Shown here: positions 1-13,500 of the stretch, piece by piece | Layout of the letters: every line of letters begins with the position of its first letter | Numbering within the stretch: the stretch's first letter is position 1 | NCBI GenBank assembly: GCA_008921705.1 | Contig: VFFE01007127.1 | Location: 193,550 to 257,549 of the forward strand | From: Burhinus oedicnemus | Lineage: Eukaryota; Chordata; Aves; Charadriiformes; Burhinidae | Direction: 5' to 3' | Length of the DNA stretch: 64,000 nt | Position numbers and translations under genes: made by a program | The notes under the pieces: generated by a model | What the model was told of the DNA's origin: nothing | The model's database searches: none | The model's input: the letters and a program-made list of their open reading frames with translations, nothing else

Positions 1-3000
1 TGGGGATCCGGAGGCAGCTTCTAAGAGTTTTGTGAGTTGTAACTAAGAAAAGCAAACCCAGCGCCTGGAAGCTTAAATTTGCTATGCAAATGACTGCACC
101 CCGCTGGAAAAATGTCAGATTTACAAATCAAAAAAAAAAAAAAAAGGTTGGAAACCACCGACATAGACCAATATATGGTAAACACCCCAATAACCACATC
201 ACCACACGTGAAACAAGGTATTACAGAGTAGGTCCACACCTAGCAGAATGGGTGTCTATACATAACGAGTGTTAATTTCAAAATTAAATAAGCATTTTTA
301 CCATATATTTTGAATATATATATTTTGTATACACAAGAGTCATCTCCCCCCCCCAAAACACTGCAAAAATAAAAGTTCCATTTTGCTTTTAAGAAGTTAA
401 AAGGTCACAAATTGCCATCTCAGTGTCTGCTGGATAAGGTCGTCTGAATTCTGCCTAGCAGAGATCCTAAGCCCCATTAGAAATTGCTCATCTCGAACAT
501 CCTAAATGCCCGTTTGTAAAACCAGCCGCCGATCCCCGAGCCGTCTCCTTTTCATCAGTACCATATGTATATAGTTCACAAGTATTTGTCAGCGTTTTAG
601 GCAAAAGATGTCATAGAAATGGCCATCAAACTTCAGTCATGCTGCCTAAAACCTCTTTCTCCTTAATTTTGACCCTGACAACGCTTTTCAAGTAATCACA
701 ATCATTCATGACTCTGAAATTCTCAACTGTCCCATGTAAATGTCCTGCTTAGGTTCATTTCACCTTAAACATCGCACGGCAAAGGATGCCCTCACCATGA
801 ATTCCCAAGCAGGGAGAACCTCCGAGGCCTCCAGGAGGCAGGGAGCAAAAGCCATATGCGGCTACCAGCAGTGAGATGGGGCTGCCGAGCACCAAACAGG
901 AAACCAAGCAAAAGAAATTAATAACTAACAGAAGTATAAATAAAATACTCAAAGGGTGGGGGAGGTAATAGGGAAAAAAAACAACCAACACACACCCTGG
1001 AGAAAGCCTGTGTGTAAATGGAAACACAGGGCTTGACCTTCCACCAGTGCGGATCCTTTCACTCCCAGTTTACTCCAGCACGAGTGAGGACTGAGTAACA
1101 CCCAAAACTTTTTTGCTCCACCCTCCCTCATCCCGTTGCCTTTGCTATCTGGTCGCACCAAACCATTGACCACCACCAGCGGAGAGTGGTCCAGCCAAGG
1201 CAGCCCGCTCTGGAGTTTGGGACAAACAGGGTGGTACATCCCTGAGCTGCTCCAGTGAGCAAAGCGAAGCCGGAGCCGCACGGGCTGTTTGAGTTCCCAG
1301 GAAGCACGTTATTTGAATGCCACGCTCAGGGAGCGCGACGGGCTTTGAGTTTTCAACACGAGCTCCACGTTTTAAGTCACACGTCCCCATCCCACTGACG
1401 CTGGCATGCGGGTGCTCCGCTGCAGTTTGCGTGCCTTGGCGTGTCTCAGCGCATCGCCAGCATGCTGCATGTCCTCTGTAGGGCTGTAATTACAGCCAGG
1501 ATTAATCCAAATGCTGCCATCACTTGTGTTTTAGAGGAAAACACCATGCAAAGCAGTAGCTGGCTGCTTCTTCCACTTCTCCAGGGCAGCATCCCACCGT
1601 AGCTGCCGCCGCGGGCATCCACCCTGCAGGCAGAGGAGGAGGTGGTGGCAGTGGGTAGCGGGCCCTGTCTTGGACCTTTGGCACTTGTCGGCACACTGCT
1701 GCCGTAACAGCCGGCTCTGGGGTTACCCTGCTCAGCCCCATTTCCCTCCCTGGCACCCGAGCGGAGGGGGGAGCCAGGGCGCTGCCCGGTGAGGCTGGGG
1801 GACTCTCGGCTCAGCTGCAGGATTTTTTCCTTTGCTGCAGCTGAACTGGCAAGTTCGCTTACTATTTTTAAAAATTTCCCATGGGCTCCCAGACCTTTGG
1901 ATGGATGCTCTTTCAACTTCATTAGTAGGTACACAGATAACCACGGGAGTTTTCTTAACAATTTGCCCATGCATTGCAATGGAGTAATGCGGAGGTTGAA
2001 TTTGGCCCCAGATTCTCGGTGGTGTTTAAATAAGACAGTTTATGCCGCACATCACCCAGGAAGAAGTAAAATAATGAATGACACCAGAAACATTGACTAA
2101 TACACCCTCATTAGAGAAAAACTAGATCAATCCTGAAGTGAAGTCTTAAGTGGGGCTACATCATGAGATGGACAAGCACGAGGCCTGGATGGAGATGGAC
2201 AACGACATTTCTTATTTTCACCTGGAGACAAACCACTCATGCATTACCCAAAACTGCCTCCTCTGCTAGGACCTAAGAATAAACAAACAACTTTTAATGC
2301 AGTTCTCCAAATCCAGTCTCTTGAGCAGCAATTAGAAACTCTTAAAACTTTTAAGGCAGTAACATCAGCAGTGGGTGTTTGGACTGAAAGTCCACAAATA
2401 CTCGTGTACTGTGAAGCCAGGTAATAATGCACCACTGAATTTCCTTGGAAGAATTATTTCCTAGGACGAGAGCTCTACCAGAAGCTTCTGCTGCTCTTTG
2501 CATTAACTGTATTACCTCATTTCTGCTTCTCGCTAAAGAAACTTGCAACATTTTGTCAGCTCATATTCTCTCTTTCAAGTCAGAATTAGCAATAGAAAGC
2601 CAAAATAGTTTTATTAGTGGCCTGTGTCCTTTTAACCAACTGCAGTAATAAAACATCATAAGTTTTGCATCTGTGGCTAAACGCAACAGGACCTGGGGGC
2701 AGGGGGCGCGTTTGGCCACTAACCCGCAGCATCTTTTGATGGAAGCTCAAGGGAGAGCAGGCAGCAGCCTAAAAACACCCAAAAAGGGGCAGAAAAAAAA
2801 AGCATCGTTCAGGCAACAACCGTAACTTTATAGTTAAGACAGTCAATTTTTTTTTTTTTTTTACATTTGTAAAGCAGGGATTTCAGTTCTTTGATGTATA
2901 AGAAAATGCACGCAGCACAGCTTCTCCAAATTTACAGCATTTGTTCTTTAAGCGTAGAAATATGCGCCCACTGAATAATAATGTTAGAACTGGTGCAAAA

Positions 3001-5505
3001 CTAGTTTCCGCAGCAAGCTTGTCTTTGTCCTAAGTGACCTCACAGCACAGTAACATAAGGTCTGAAATAGTTTGCACAAAGTTAAAACTCAGTAAAATCT
3101 TAAATGCAGACTACACTAGGAAAAAATATAATTAAGCAAAATTACAAGTTTTGTACATAATCAATATGCTCACCTATGTCACATCGGCTACTTAATACAT
3201 CTCTAAAGCTGTTATGAGATAAGAATTTCTTTTTTTTTTTTTCCCATGGCCATGCATTCGCCTGTGGCTGAAAGGAACGGGCAGGGGCAGCAGAGTACGG
3301 CAGCAGTTCTCATGGCTCACTTGCCACCACTTGCTAAAAACTTGGCTACTTGGTAGTTTGAAGGTTGGGAACTCCAAGGCTCCCAGCAGCCTTGCCTCTT
3401 TGTTTGGCATCTTTGTGTGCTGCCGTGTAGCACAAAGGAAGCCTTTAAAATACAGAGAAAAAGGGGGCTGGGGGTTTTAACCCTGCACACCTTTTCCCAA
3501 TCTGCTATTCTTGGCAGCACAAGCCTCTAAGCTATTGCTAATAAAAATATATTAATGTCTGTCCTCTGCAGCATGCTTCCTGGCTGGAATTTATCTCGCC
3601 CAACTTCAGATTTCTACAAAGTAAATACCTCCACACCTCCTTTTATGGAGGAAGTCCTAGAGTTGATTCACTTCACTGCAAGATACACATCTAAAGTAGT
3701 AGGTGAATCATGCCCTGGAACATTTTTTCCTCCCTACTGACTGCAAAGGGAGAGTGGATGGCTTCTCGACTGGAGAGAGATGAGAGGAGACCCAACCCTG
3801 CTGCTCGCACTGCCCCGAAACTCCGGCAGTGTGCTCTTATGTGAGTGCGTGAGTGTGCATTATTTCACACTTGGTCAAATCACTAGAAAAGTCACTTGAC
3901 TACCCTCACTGTGGTTATTGTGTAGTATTCATACATTCAGTTGTCTATCATTCACTAATGAACGCCATGCAAAAAATATATATGTTTTAGACAAGGAAAT
4001 TCATAAAAAAGGCCCTGCCAAATAAGATGTAGTAACTTAGAGCTTACAAACTTTGGAAATTAAGACTTCAGGTCACATACAAAAATAAATTTAAATAAAC
4101 ACATGTGAAATGAAGGTATCAAAAAATCTCCTAACATTCTGAACCAGTGCATTGCAGGAAATCATAAAGTCACCACTGCAGTGTTTGTGGTTCCAGAACC
4201 TGAGCTCCCATTCTTGGTCAAACAAAGGTCTATCCACTCCGGTATCCCTTCTCCAGAGGTGGCCAGAAGGTACGTGGCTGTACCACCAAACTGCACTCAA
4301 GAAGATACAGCAAGGGAAGAGAGGGAAAGGTCTCTCCACTCGTTGATCTGACTTCATCACTATCATGATGAAAACCCAGAACTGTAAACAGTTTGCACAA
4401 ACAGGGGAAAATAAAAAGTGTTTGGTCCACTTGGAAGTCTACGTGTAGCCAGTAATTAGTTGACATGTCCCCACATGGCCAAGTAACCTTTTGCAACAGC
4501 CAAGGTCGTGTCTGCCTATGTGGCTACAACCTATTTGGTGCTGGAGCATTTGCAGATGAAGTTCAACCTCCAGAAAGCCCCTTCGAGTAGTGTACGGGCT
4601 ACTCTGGCACTCAGGGATGAACCCGATCCACCTGTGGATAGCTGCTCTTCCCAGCATTGCGCCAGGGACTGAGCAGGACATTTCTACTTTAGACAAGAGT
4701 TGGCTAACGTCCTTCCAAACTTAGTTTTGACAACTTGAAAGTAAACAGTCCACAAGCAAGATCCCAGCTCTCGTAATGCAACTGTTCACTGGGGTTTTTT
4801 TAGGCTGGCTGTCCCATAAACAACACGGCCACACATCTTGTTAAGGACTGAGGGAGTTCTCATAACCACCACGACAGCCCCTGATAAACTTACTTTGCAT
4901 GAGAAGATATTTCCCTCCCTATTTTTATTTTTTTCTGCTGTCTTATATTCTCATTTGTGCATTCAGGGTCACGCAAGGAACTGAATGAACATGAATTGGC
5001 CATGGAGACGATTTGGGGATTTACTCCTGAAAAAGACAATGTGGCAATAGTCTAGGAAATGAGAACGCAGATTTCTGGGAATCCAGAGAATAGCACTGAA
5101 ATTCCAGAACACTGAAAGGCAGCCTTCAGCATGGGGAATACCTGGAGTCCTAACCAAGCGGTACACACCAGTCCTGCCAGCCACCACCCCCAGAGCAAAG
5201 GACACGACAAACCACAGGCGCTGCTCTGCTATGGGAGTCTTCTGCTGAGAGCAGATTCTGCGAGAGGAAGATGAGGAAAGTTCACGTAGGTTTGCATCTG
5301 CAGTAGGGTTGCTGGCGGACAGGTTTTCTTTGTGTGTGCATGTGCACAGACGTCGTATTTCAGAGATTTGCATGCTCTACCTCGGAATGCAATGGAGGTC
5401 TTTCACATTTTTTAATATGAAAAATGAGATCAGGAGGAAGACCTTCTCACTTGGCTTGTATTAATTTGCTGTTAAAAGTGTTCAGCTGCAATGAGGGAAG
5501 CTCAG
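1..5505. other. AT-leaning unique sequence, no gene recognised
   Basis: No exon, RNA gene or dispersed repeat is recognisable here. The stretch has homopolymer runs (16 A at 130-145, 16 T at 2847-2862, 13 T at 3230-3242), a GC-rich patch at about 1560-1830, and a perfect octamer motif ATGCAAAT at 84-91. The longest reading frame (minus strand, 1446-1979, 177 codons) sits over the GC-rich patch, has no recognisable domain and overlaps other frames, so I treat it as chance. The segment at about 2440-2660 has the even, motif-rich look of conserved noncoding DNA, but only a cross-species alignment could show that. Confidence 0.6.
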
Positions 5506-5975
5506 ATCACAGAATCACCGGGGTTGGAAGGGACCTCTGGAGATCATCTAGTCCAACCCCCCTGCCAGAGCAGGGTCACCCAGAGCAGGTTGCACAGGAT
5601 GGTGTCCAGGTGGGTCTTGAATGTCTCCAGAGTCAGAGACTCCACCACCTCTCTGGGCAGCCTCTTCCAGTGCTCTGCCACCCTCAAAGGAAAGAAGTTC
5701 CTCCTCATGTTCAGATGGAACTTCCTATGGTCAAGTTTGTGCCCATTACCTCTTGTCCTATCCCTGGGCACCACTGAAAAAAGACTGGTCCCATCCTCCC
5801 AGCATCCTCCCTTTAAGTATTTATAAGCATTGATGAGATCCCCTCTCAGTCTTCTCTTCTCCAGACTAAACAGACCCAAGTCCCGCAGCCTTTCCTCATC
5901 AGAAAGATGTTCCAGTCCCCTGAGCATCTTCATAGCCCTTTGCTGTACCCTCTCCAGCAGTTCCCTGTCCTTCAG
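5506..5975 (-). mobile_element. CR1 LINE fragment, 3' end with ORF2 C-terminus
   Basis: CR1 is a non-LTR retrotransposon of birds and reptiles, nearly always truncated at its 5' end. Read on the minus strand, this copy carries the end of the reverse-transcriptase ORF and the 3' tail. The tail lies at 5506-5560, with ATCACAGAATCACC followed by GGTTGGAAGGGACC on the plus strand. The minus-strand frame 5544-6014 is open for 156 codons. It includes the CR1 C-terminal signature [19 protein letters not shown] and later [18 protein letters not shown]. The open frame suggests modest decay. Its tail differs from the copies at 33 and 48 kb, so it belongs to another subfamily. The 5' truncation point near 5975 is approximate. 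Confidence 0.95.
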
Positions 5976-8118
5976 GATCAGATGATATCTGATTTTCTCC
6001 ATCCAGGTGAGCATCCTAATAACCTGGCAGGTTTGAGGTGGATCATAACCCTCTCCATACCGGGCACTGGATCTATCTTACACAAAAAATTAGTTATTCA
6101 ACAGGAAAAAAAAAATTGACTGGGGTTTTCCATGTATCAAAACAACCAGCAAGAGCAAGGGTCTCCCACACGTGGGCCCCAGCTAAGTCTGTCTCTGCTG
6201 GGGACCTCCCAGGAGCCTCTGTCATGGATTTCTTTCCAGATCTGAGAAAATCATGGTCAGAGCTGAGCTACTGCTGCACAAAGTTTCTGATTGTGGGAAT
6301 CCTAATTTTCCTGCTCTCCGGTGCTCAGGAGAGCACAACCACATCTCCCTTCTGTGCCCGCAAACACGTGTTGTCTGAGCCTGGGGACCTGCAAGCCGCA
6401 CCAATCCTCACCCTCACAGCACAGTGTCCTGTCCTACATTTCCTCTGTATAAAAATACAAACTTTCAAAACTGCGATCATTTTAAAAATAATTTTTGGTT
6501 TACAGCTACTTCAGGCCCATTCTTCAGTGTAGCGCTGTGCTAAGGGTATAACACTAGCCAACAGATTATCTTTGGTCATTCTATTGAGCAGAAAAAGAGA
6601 AATTAAATACTTGGTAGTCCTCTCCTTTTGCCTCTAGGTTGCCTCTTCTGTCACATGACATAAGAAGGACAGATCTTGATGCTTTATTTTAGTTTAGACT
6701 CTTTATTTTTGTGAAGTGGAAAGAGCGAAAAGCATTTTCTGCACCTGAGCTCCCGTGCCCTGGGCAAAACCGGAGCCAGGCTTGGCCCACACAGCACTGA
6801 CACTTCAACAATTTGCTATTGCATCAACTTTTGTGAACTTAGGGCTCATGTATCCATGCACATCCTTGCTTGTTTTGGAGGATGAAGCTTTTAAAACTCC
6901 TCTGCTCACCCTTGCTACGTTTCCCATTATAACTCCCCAAACCAGCATTACACAATCTGAAAAAGTTGCTCCAGTCCCCTTCTGCAGCCCCTTAGAGACC
7001 CCAAGGAAGGGAAAAATCACAAAACCTAAATGTAAAATCAATGTTTCGAACTAAGGGGGTCTGGAGAAGAAACCTGGAGAGGCAGCAGCGCTGCCTGAAA
7101 AAGCATGTTTGAGTTGTCAAGCACATATGGTGGCCAAATAAAAGGGTACATTTCTACGGCCACATTTCTGAAGCGCTTGATGATTTATTTCTAGATGCAG
7201 AGAGACGGGACAGGCACATAGTGAATTTCAAGGCAGAAAAGGGTCGTTGTAAGTCAGGTTGTCATTTTTCTTATCTTCTAAAAAGAATCCCAGAGAGCTT
7301 AGTTTAAACAGCGAGGTACATTTCCCACTCTCTCATTTTCTCCTCTCCCTCATGGCTACATGGCAGAAGTTGTGTTATTGCTTACCTCCAAGGGAGGAGA
7401 CTAGAAAAGGACGTCTGCTGGAGATGAGCCAATGCTCTATGCTGGCTATCAGCAGAAGACAGAGAAAATCTTAGAGCTTTAGGTGATGTCCAGATGTTTT
7501 TGCATCTGCTTTGGCATCTTTGACTGGCTTTGGCATCTGATGTAGTGTGCATATTCAGGAAAGCAATCCAGACGTGTCATGCTCCAAGCTGCTTAGCCTT
7601 GCAGATGCCTAAACTTGACTAGAGGCCATGCAGCACCTAAAATATCCCTGGGCACTCACATTCAGGCACCCACACATGCTCAGAAATGCCCTGAGCTCTG
7701 GAGCTGGACACTTTGCTCATACCTGATCTCTTCCTTGACCAAAGGGAAAGCATCTGCTCGAACACCACCCACTAGGCATGGGCAGCCCCCAAATTCAGCA
7801 TGAAGCACAAAAGCTGCTCTCTAATACAGATACGAGAGGTGTTGTATGAGAACTGCTGATGGGCACTCACCTCCTTACCAGAATAAGTTTTTAGAGGTTT
7901 GCCATTCCCCTTAGACAGCTGCTCCTGCTCCCCTCACCTCCCATGAGGGAAGGTGGGAGACATCACCTTTTGGTGGAGACTGCCATGCAAGGTTGTGCCA
8001 AGAACATGGCCATGACTGTCTTTGCCATTTCTGCATTAGGTTATGCAATAAAAATCTCACCTGCAAACCCACAAAGGAGAACAAAATGTCCAAGGCAGGT
8101 GGGGCAAGCAAATAACTC
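5976..8118. other. Unique sequence, no gene recognised
   Basis: I see no exon, RNA gene or dispersed repeat. A short imperfect direct repeat of TTTGGCATCT occurs twice near 7510-7540. Reading frames are short and overlapping, and none resembles a known family. Confidence 0.55.
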
Positions 8119-9070
8119 CCTGCCTATCTACTCCCAGGTCCATCCCAGGAGCCTTCAGCCCATCCAAGGCCTTCTCCACAAGCCCAGAGGAGTACAGGGC
8201 ACAATGGCAGGTGGAGACCCAAATCATGGGCTTAGAGGAAGGGGCACCCTGCCTGGCTCCTCCCAGGGCTGTCCCAGGAGAGCCACGGCCCGAGGGTACA
8301 GTTGTGAAACCCATTGAGATGAGTCAACTGGAGCTCTTTTGGGACTGATGGGGGTGTGGGACACATAGGATGCAGGGGAAGGGCATTTGGGGATTGCACA
8401 AGACTTACAATAGGATGTTTAGGGAAGGAACCACAGATGGGGAAGGGAGGGATCAAGATGGTTTTGGGAGGAACATATGTGGTAAAACAGAGGGATAAGA
8501 TTAAAAGGGCCATCTCTGTGTAAACAGTGCTGGTCAGTACGCTTGTCCATGCCCTGGGCATGATGAGCGAAGTCTCTCCCATCTTCTATTAAACTTCATT
8601 TCTAACTGTTTTCCTGGGTGAGGGCCTCTGCTCTGCGTGCCTGTGTGTACGGGGTCTGGGACCCAGCTGGGACCAGGGGTTGGTGCGGGATCACTAGCAA
8701 ACACCAAGTCAGACTAGTTGGCAAATAAGTGACGGTCCTGGGAGCCAGTGAGGTGCGCGTGTCTCTCTACAGCTGAGGCCACAGGAAAAATTGGCTATCA
8801 GAGGGACTGGGGTGTTTTTCCCAGCTGGCGGAGAGGAGGGGTGTGTGGGCATGTTGGTGTGTGAGTGAGTCAGTACCAGCAAGTGAAGCTGCTGCAGCCG
8901 AGGCCACAGTACTGCACAGGACTGCGGTCAACTGCAACACATAAGCATCAGGGTTTCTTTGGTACAGTGTGTGTTTAGAATGGCCAAACTGTTTTGGTAC
9001 CTCTGTGTCACCCATTACAACCAACAGCCCTGAGAAAGCAACACAAAAATAACTTCCTTGGTCCTTCATT
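8119..9070 (+). mobile_element. Possible retroviral LTR plus leader relic
   Basis: This block does not match CR1. Its layout resembles a retroviral LTR followed by a leader. A purine-rich region at about 8340-8500 leads to a polyadenylation-like hexamer ATTAAA at 8588-8593, followed by a GT-rich stretch near 8610-8660. The sequence GGTTGGTGCGGGATCAC follows near 8676-8692 and has the TGGTG start typical of primer-binding sites. No TG...CA ends or target-site duplication could be fixed, and no gag-like frame follows. It could equally be another dispersed repeat or unique sequence. Confidence 0.3.
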
Positions 9071-10483
9071 CAGGAGATCTGAAACGATAACCTCCTCTAG
9101 AAAGCTGTGTTCTGCCACCAGCTCAGCAGTGCTAAGCTTCCTTCCCTGACTCTGTTTAGATATTTGAAAGACTAGCTTGGAAATTTTTCTTTTATATATG
9201 TTATTTTACAGTTTCAATTCAGCAGAGAAAGCTCCTAAAATTTTCCTTCAAGGGCTTAAATCTAAGTAATTACAGGCTACAGTCACACAGTATACGCTGG
9301 CTGGCAGAGCTCTCTTCACTGCCAGAAAAGCAGGTCAATTATAAGCAATGAACCACATTACCAGGAGAGAAAGCTGGTTTGAATTCTGGTCAATTAGTGC
9401 TAAAACCGTCTTGGAAGAGAAAGGTAAATTGAGCTAATAGAGCTATGCAGCGAAACCTACATATCTCAGCACCGAGCACAGACAGCAAAGGCTTAATTTC
9501 TGAGATGGCAGAAATTAATGATGGTTTGGCATAAAATCAACTTAAAACCTGCAGGGTGAAGTTAGTGACGTTCCCATCCTAGACGTTCTCACCTCCAACT
9601 TAGGGTCTCAATTAAAAAAACATGCCTACTTAGGAAGGGTGCTGAAACACATAATTAACTTTAAGGATGTTCTTACATACTTCCCCAGACTGAGGCTCAC
9701 AACACTGTGTAAAGAGCTGCACTGTGCAAGGGCTTGCTGGACTCCTGCCATTCCCATGACCGCCACAGGCAGGGAGGAAGAGGAGGAGGAGCAAGCATGA
9801 AGCAGGCTTCCTTGGGTGCTCCTTGCAGAGGGCTGGCTCTCAAATAGCCCAGAGACCTGGGACCAGTAGCTAGAGTCAGGGGGGTTGTGGGAATCCTCCA
9901 CCACCACCCCTGTTTTGAGCAGGGACTATTGGAAATAACACAAGCTTCAAGGAAAAGGTTGGAAAGAGATCATTAGCTTGAAAACTTTCTTTTCTCCAGC
10001 TGGTAAATCTGCGCATCACCTCCTAGAGGCCATGTCTGTAGAAAAGCAGAGCCAGGCACCTCCTAGGTCTCTGTTCACCACAACTCGTGCAAGGCACATA
10101 AAGGTGAATTGCCATTTCAGGGTTTATTGTCCAAGACGGCAGCAAGCAGTGGGATGCAGCAGCACAGCCAAGCCCAAGGGGATGACAGAGAGGGGAAACT
10201 GAGCAGGCAGTTCCCAGGACACGGAGGGAAAGCAGCAGATGCAAAGCTGAAATTTTACTGTCCTAGATTGCCTCCTGCGAGCTGGGAAGGAGCCGTAGCT
10301 CCAGCGCTCCTCATGTCCTGTCCCATGTCACAGCAAAAGCACAGGAAGCAGACACATGGAGCCCAGCTCTCAAGAGGCTATGCACCAGTAGCAGGGTCAC
10401 TACACTATTATTTTTAATCCCTGACGTGCGCCTGTGTGCCCAAGTATACAAGGAACGTCCTTCATAAGCACCTTAACACAGCA
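9071..10483. other. Unique sequence, no gene recognised
   Basis: Nothing recognisable was found. A purine-rich GGAGGAAGAGGAGGAGGAG stretch lies near 9772-9791. The overlapping minus and plus frames at 9.6-10.4 kb have no domain signature. Confidence 0.55.
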
Positions 10484-10570
10484 TGGCTGAGGTGGGAAGG
10501 GACTTTTGGAGATCATCTGGCTAACCCCCTTCTCAAGCAGGGTCACCTAGAACAGGTTGCCCAGGACTGT
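10484..10570 (-). mobile_element. CR1 LINE scrap
   Basis: About 87 bp match the region just inside the 3' tail of an antisense CR1: TGGCTGAGGTGGGAAGGGAC, then GAGATCATCTGG, CAAGCAGGGTCACC and CAGGTTGCCCAGGA. The terminal octamer repeat is missing and similarity stops near 10570. This is therefore an old, doubly truncated or decayed copy. Its CAAGCAGGGTCACC segment is closest to the 5.5 kb copy. Confidence 0.8.
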
Positions 10571-13500
10571 TATCTGATGTTGAAGCAACCCAGGGCTTCC
10601 CTGCCCCAGAGCTTGCTGGTACTGGACAAGCCTGAGCATCATGAAGTGCCCAGCACGGACATGGAGAATCTGGTCCTATGTACTACAATATTCATCACAC
10701 TGTGTTCACCACGTGAGCGCCACCATGCCCTCACAAACCTTCATCATTCCACTGCTGGAGCCAGGAGAAACTGGCATGGGCCAGACCAAGGAAAGCTTGA
10801 GATCAGAGGCAAGAAGCACATGTTGGACCCACCATATTCCAAGGCTGTGCCCAAACCACCACCATGATATGGAAAGGTGCTACAGGGGCTCTAGGTCCCA
10901 GCAAATGCCCACAGGCAGAGATGCAGGCAGCATGGCCATGCTCTGCCCACAGCATCACCACATCACGCCTCTGCTTCCCCCTGAAACGAAGCTCCTCTCC
11001 TTACGCAGTGCAGGACAGGACCCCGCCACGCGCAACCTCATCAAGCATGAAAAGTTAATGCCCACCAGATCATGAACTGGCATGACAGAAACCATCAGCA
11101 GGTCATTGCACATCACCACGTGGATTTACACTGACATAAAGCTGATTAAGAAAGAAAGGAATCAAGGAGTAAAGCTTTGCCTGGACACAAAGTGCAGATA
11201 CAGGACACCCATTTGGTTAGACAAGGTTCATCCCACTTTGCTTCACCGTGGGTTTTGCTTGGATTAACTCTAGCACAAAGTGGGGATTGTGAAAGCCCAG
11301 GAATACTCTGAGGTTGCTGGCAGCCAGTTTTATTGGCCTGCTCACACTTGCTCCTCCAGCTTTTCTTAAAAAGCTCAAAAGCAAAACAACTGCAGCTCAG
11401 ATACGCAGTTGTGTGATGACACGCATGATCCACCGAGCCCCACGTTCGGCTGTTTACAGGGAAACCACTACAGAAACACTCCCGTGTCGCTGGAAGACTC
11501 GACACCTTTTTTTTTTTTCCACCCTGCTAAATGGTACGGTGACCTTAAACGGCACGAGCACTCTCAGAAGTGCCTCAGCTGACCTGCTGCTTATCTGAGC
11601 AGCTCCCTAATCTCCTGGTCTGTCGGAGCTGCAGGACCTGCCCGTGGACCTCACAGCCTCGCAGACATCTCCCCTGGTCGTAGGTGCCAGCACTTCAAAG
11701 GCAGGTGCAAATCAGAACACGAGCATAAAAGGGAAAAAAAAATGCTTCCTTGCTAGGCAGGCAGTGGTTGACTTGCACATGTAAGACTATTGCTTAAGCA
11801 GCCTTGCTTTTTTATGCCTCTCACAGAACAGATCTATGCCGAGTTTTATTAATAACAGACGTGTCTGTCTCTTTTTTAAATGTTATTAAGATCCACTCAA
11901 AGATTTTCCTTGGCAATAAATTCCAGGGCTTAATTACGCACTGTGTTAACAGGCTTAGTGTTTTTAAATGCAATATTTAATCTCGTTAGAGGCCACGTGC
12001 TCTTGCATTTTCAGAGCATATTAAATAACAAGACTAGCATATCCTGTATACCTTTACGGTATGTTTATTGTATTGATCGAATTTCTGTGTATTGGATATA
12101 TTGCCACTGTGATGCGTCTTCACAGTGAGTCACCCTTTCAAAACGTTGCACTGATTTATAGAAATCCTTCACATCCATCTCAATTAACGCCAACAAAACC
12201 GAAAATGTCTGCTGTTCCACACTCATCTCAGTAACGCTCCCCGCGTGGTTTTGGGGAAAAAATGAGTTTATGCACTGACATTCTTCAAACGAATTCTTCA
12301 CGTTGGCTGTCGTGCTACCACAACCAGCAGATGACAAAATGCTATTGCTTCCAGATCACTGTAGTATAAATCACGCTGTCGTCCCTGGACTTCCCATGTC
12401 TTACAGCTTTCAGACAAGTTTTGCCCGTAGCTTAAGCCAGCTTAATGCACGTACAGTTGGTTTCACACTGGCAAAAGGACAGTCGTACACAGGGAGAGGT
12501 TTCGTGTCAGCCTCTCCTCTGTGCTGTAACACCCAAGTTTTCTCATCAGCTTCCCCATCACCACAATACGACAACCAGGTCTAATACTCATGAAGATTAA
12601 ATATGTGCACGGATTTCAAACTCGCTCTTCTAAATGCTACTCGTTGACTTTACCTGTACACAACCAGGTCCACACCAGCCTCCTGTTTTTCACATTCACC
12701 CTCTAGAGACTGTATTTTCTTTCTCTAACCAAAACAAATAAGAAAGTGAACCTACCCACCTCACTGCTGGAAGATGCTATTTATTCACCTACTTAATTTT
12801 GCTTCTGTGGTATTATTAATAATAAGAAGAGAATAAATAAGAAAACAACCATGAAAAAATAAGGGCATTTTGTTTATCTGTGTCAACATGAAATGGACCT
12901 GGTAAACATCACTCTTAAAACTCAAGAATCTTTTTGAGTTTAAAAGTTACTTCATCTTCCAGAATTAAATGCATAACTATCGTCACATGGGATTAAAGCA
13001 AATCCAAACCATTAAAAAATGCTAACTACCTCCATGCCTGTGAGAAGACGTATTTTTTTTCATATAAACAACATAAGAATTCAGATTAAGCAAACATTAT
13101 TATAATTGCTCCTATGGCTATGGGATAGAGTTTGAGATATAACTCAAGATGACAACACATACTTGAGATGTATCTCATTAAAAGTGAAAGTCTTCAACAG
13201 CTGAGAGCTCCCATGTTACGAACATTAACAGCAGCATATAATTTTCCACTTTAGGATTTTCACTGCGTAATACCCAAGTTAGTTTAATGCACACACTTGA
13301 TGCGTCCTATGGAGGCAAACCCATCATCCACTCACTTCGAACAGCAACGTTGTTCACATTGACTGAAGAAGACCCGTTACACACAGATCATTTTAAAAGC
13401 TGTGGCTCATTTCTCCAAGAGGCTCAAATATTGAAATGCATCAAAAGTTTGCGTGCCAGTCCTGGGCCTCCATTAGGCCAAACTGTCCCAGTCCCCCTAT

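Noticed and set aside
1446..1979. 177-codon minus-strand frame over a GC-rich patch
   Set aside because: No domain, signal or splice context; overlaps other frames on the same strand; composition alone explains it.
7505..7545. Repeated TTTGGCATCT
   Set aside because: Only two clean copies of a 10-bp word; too little to call a tandem repeat or binding array.
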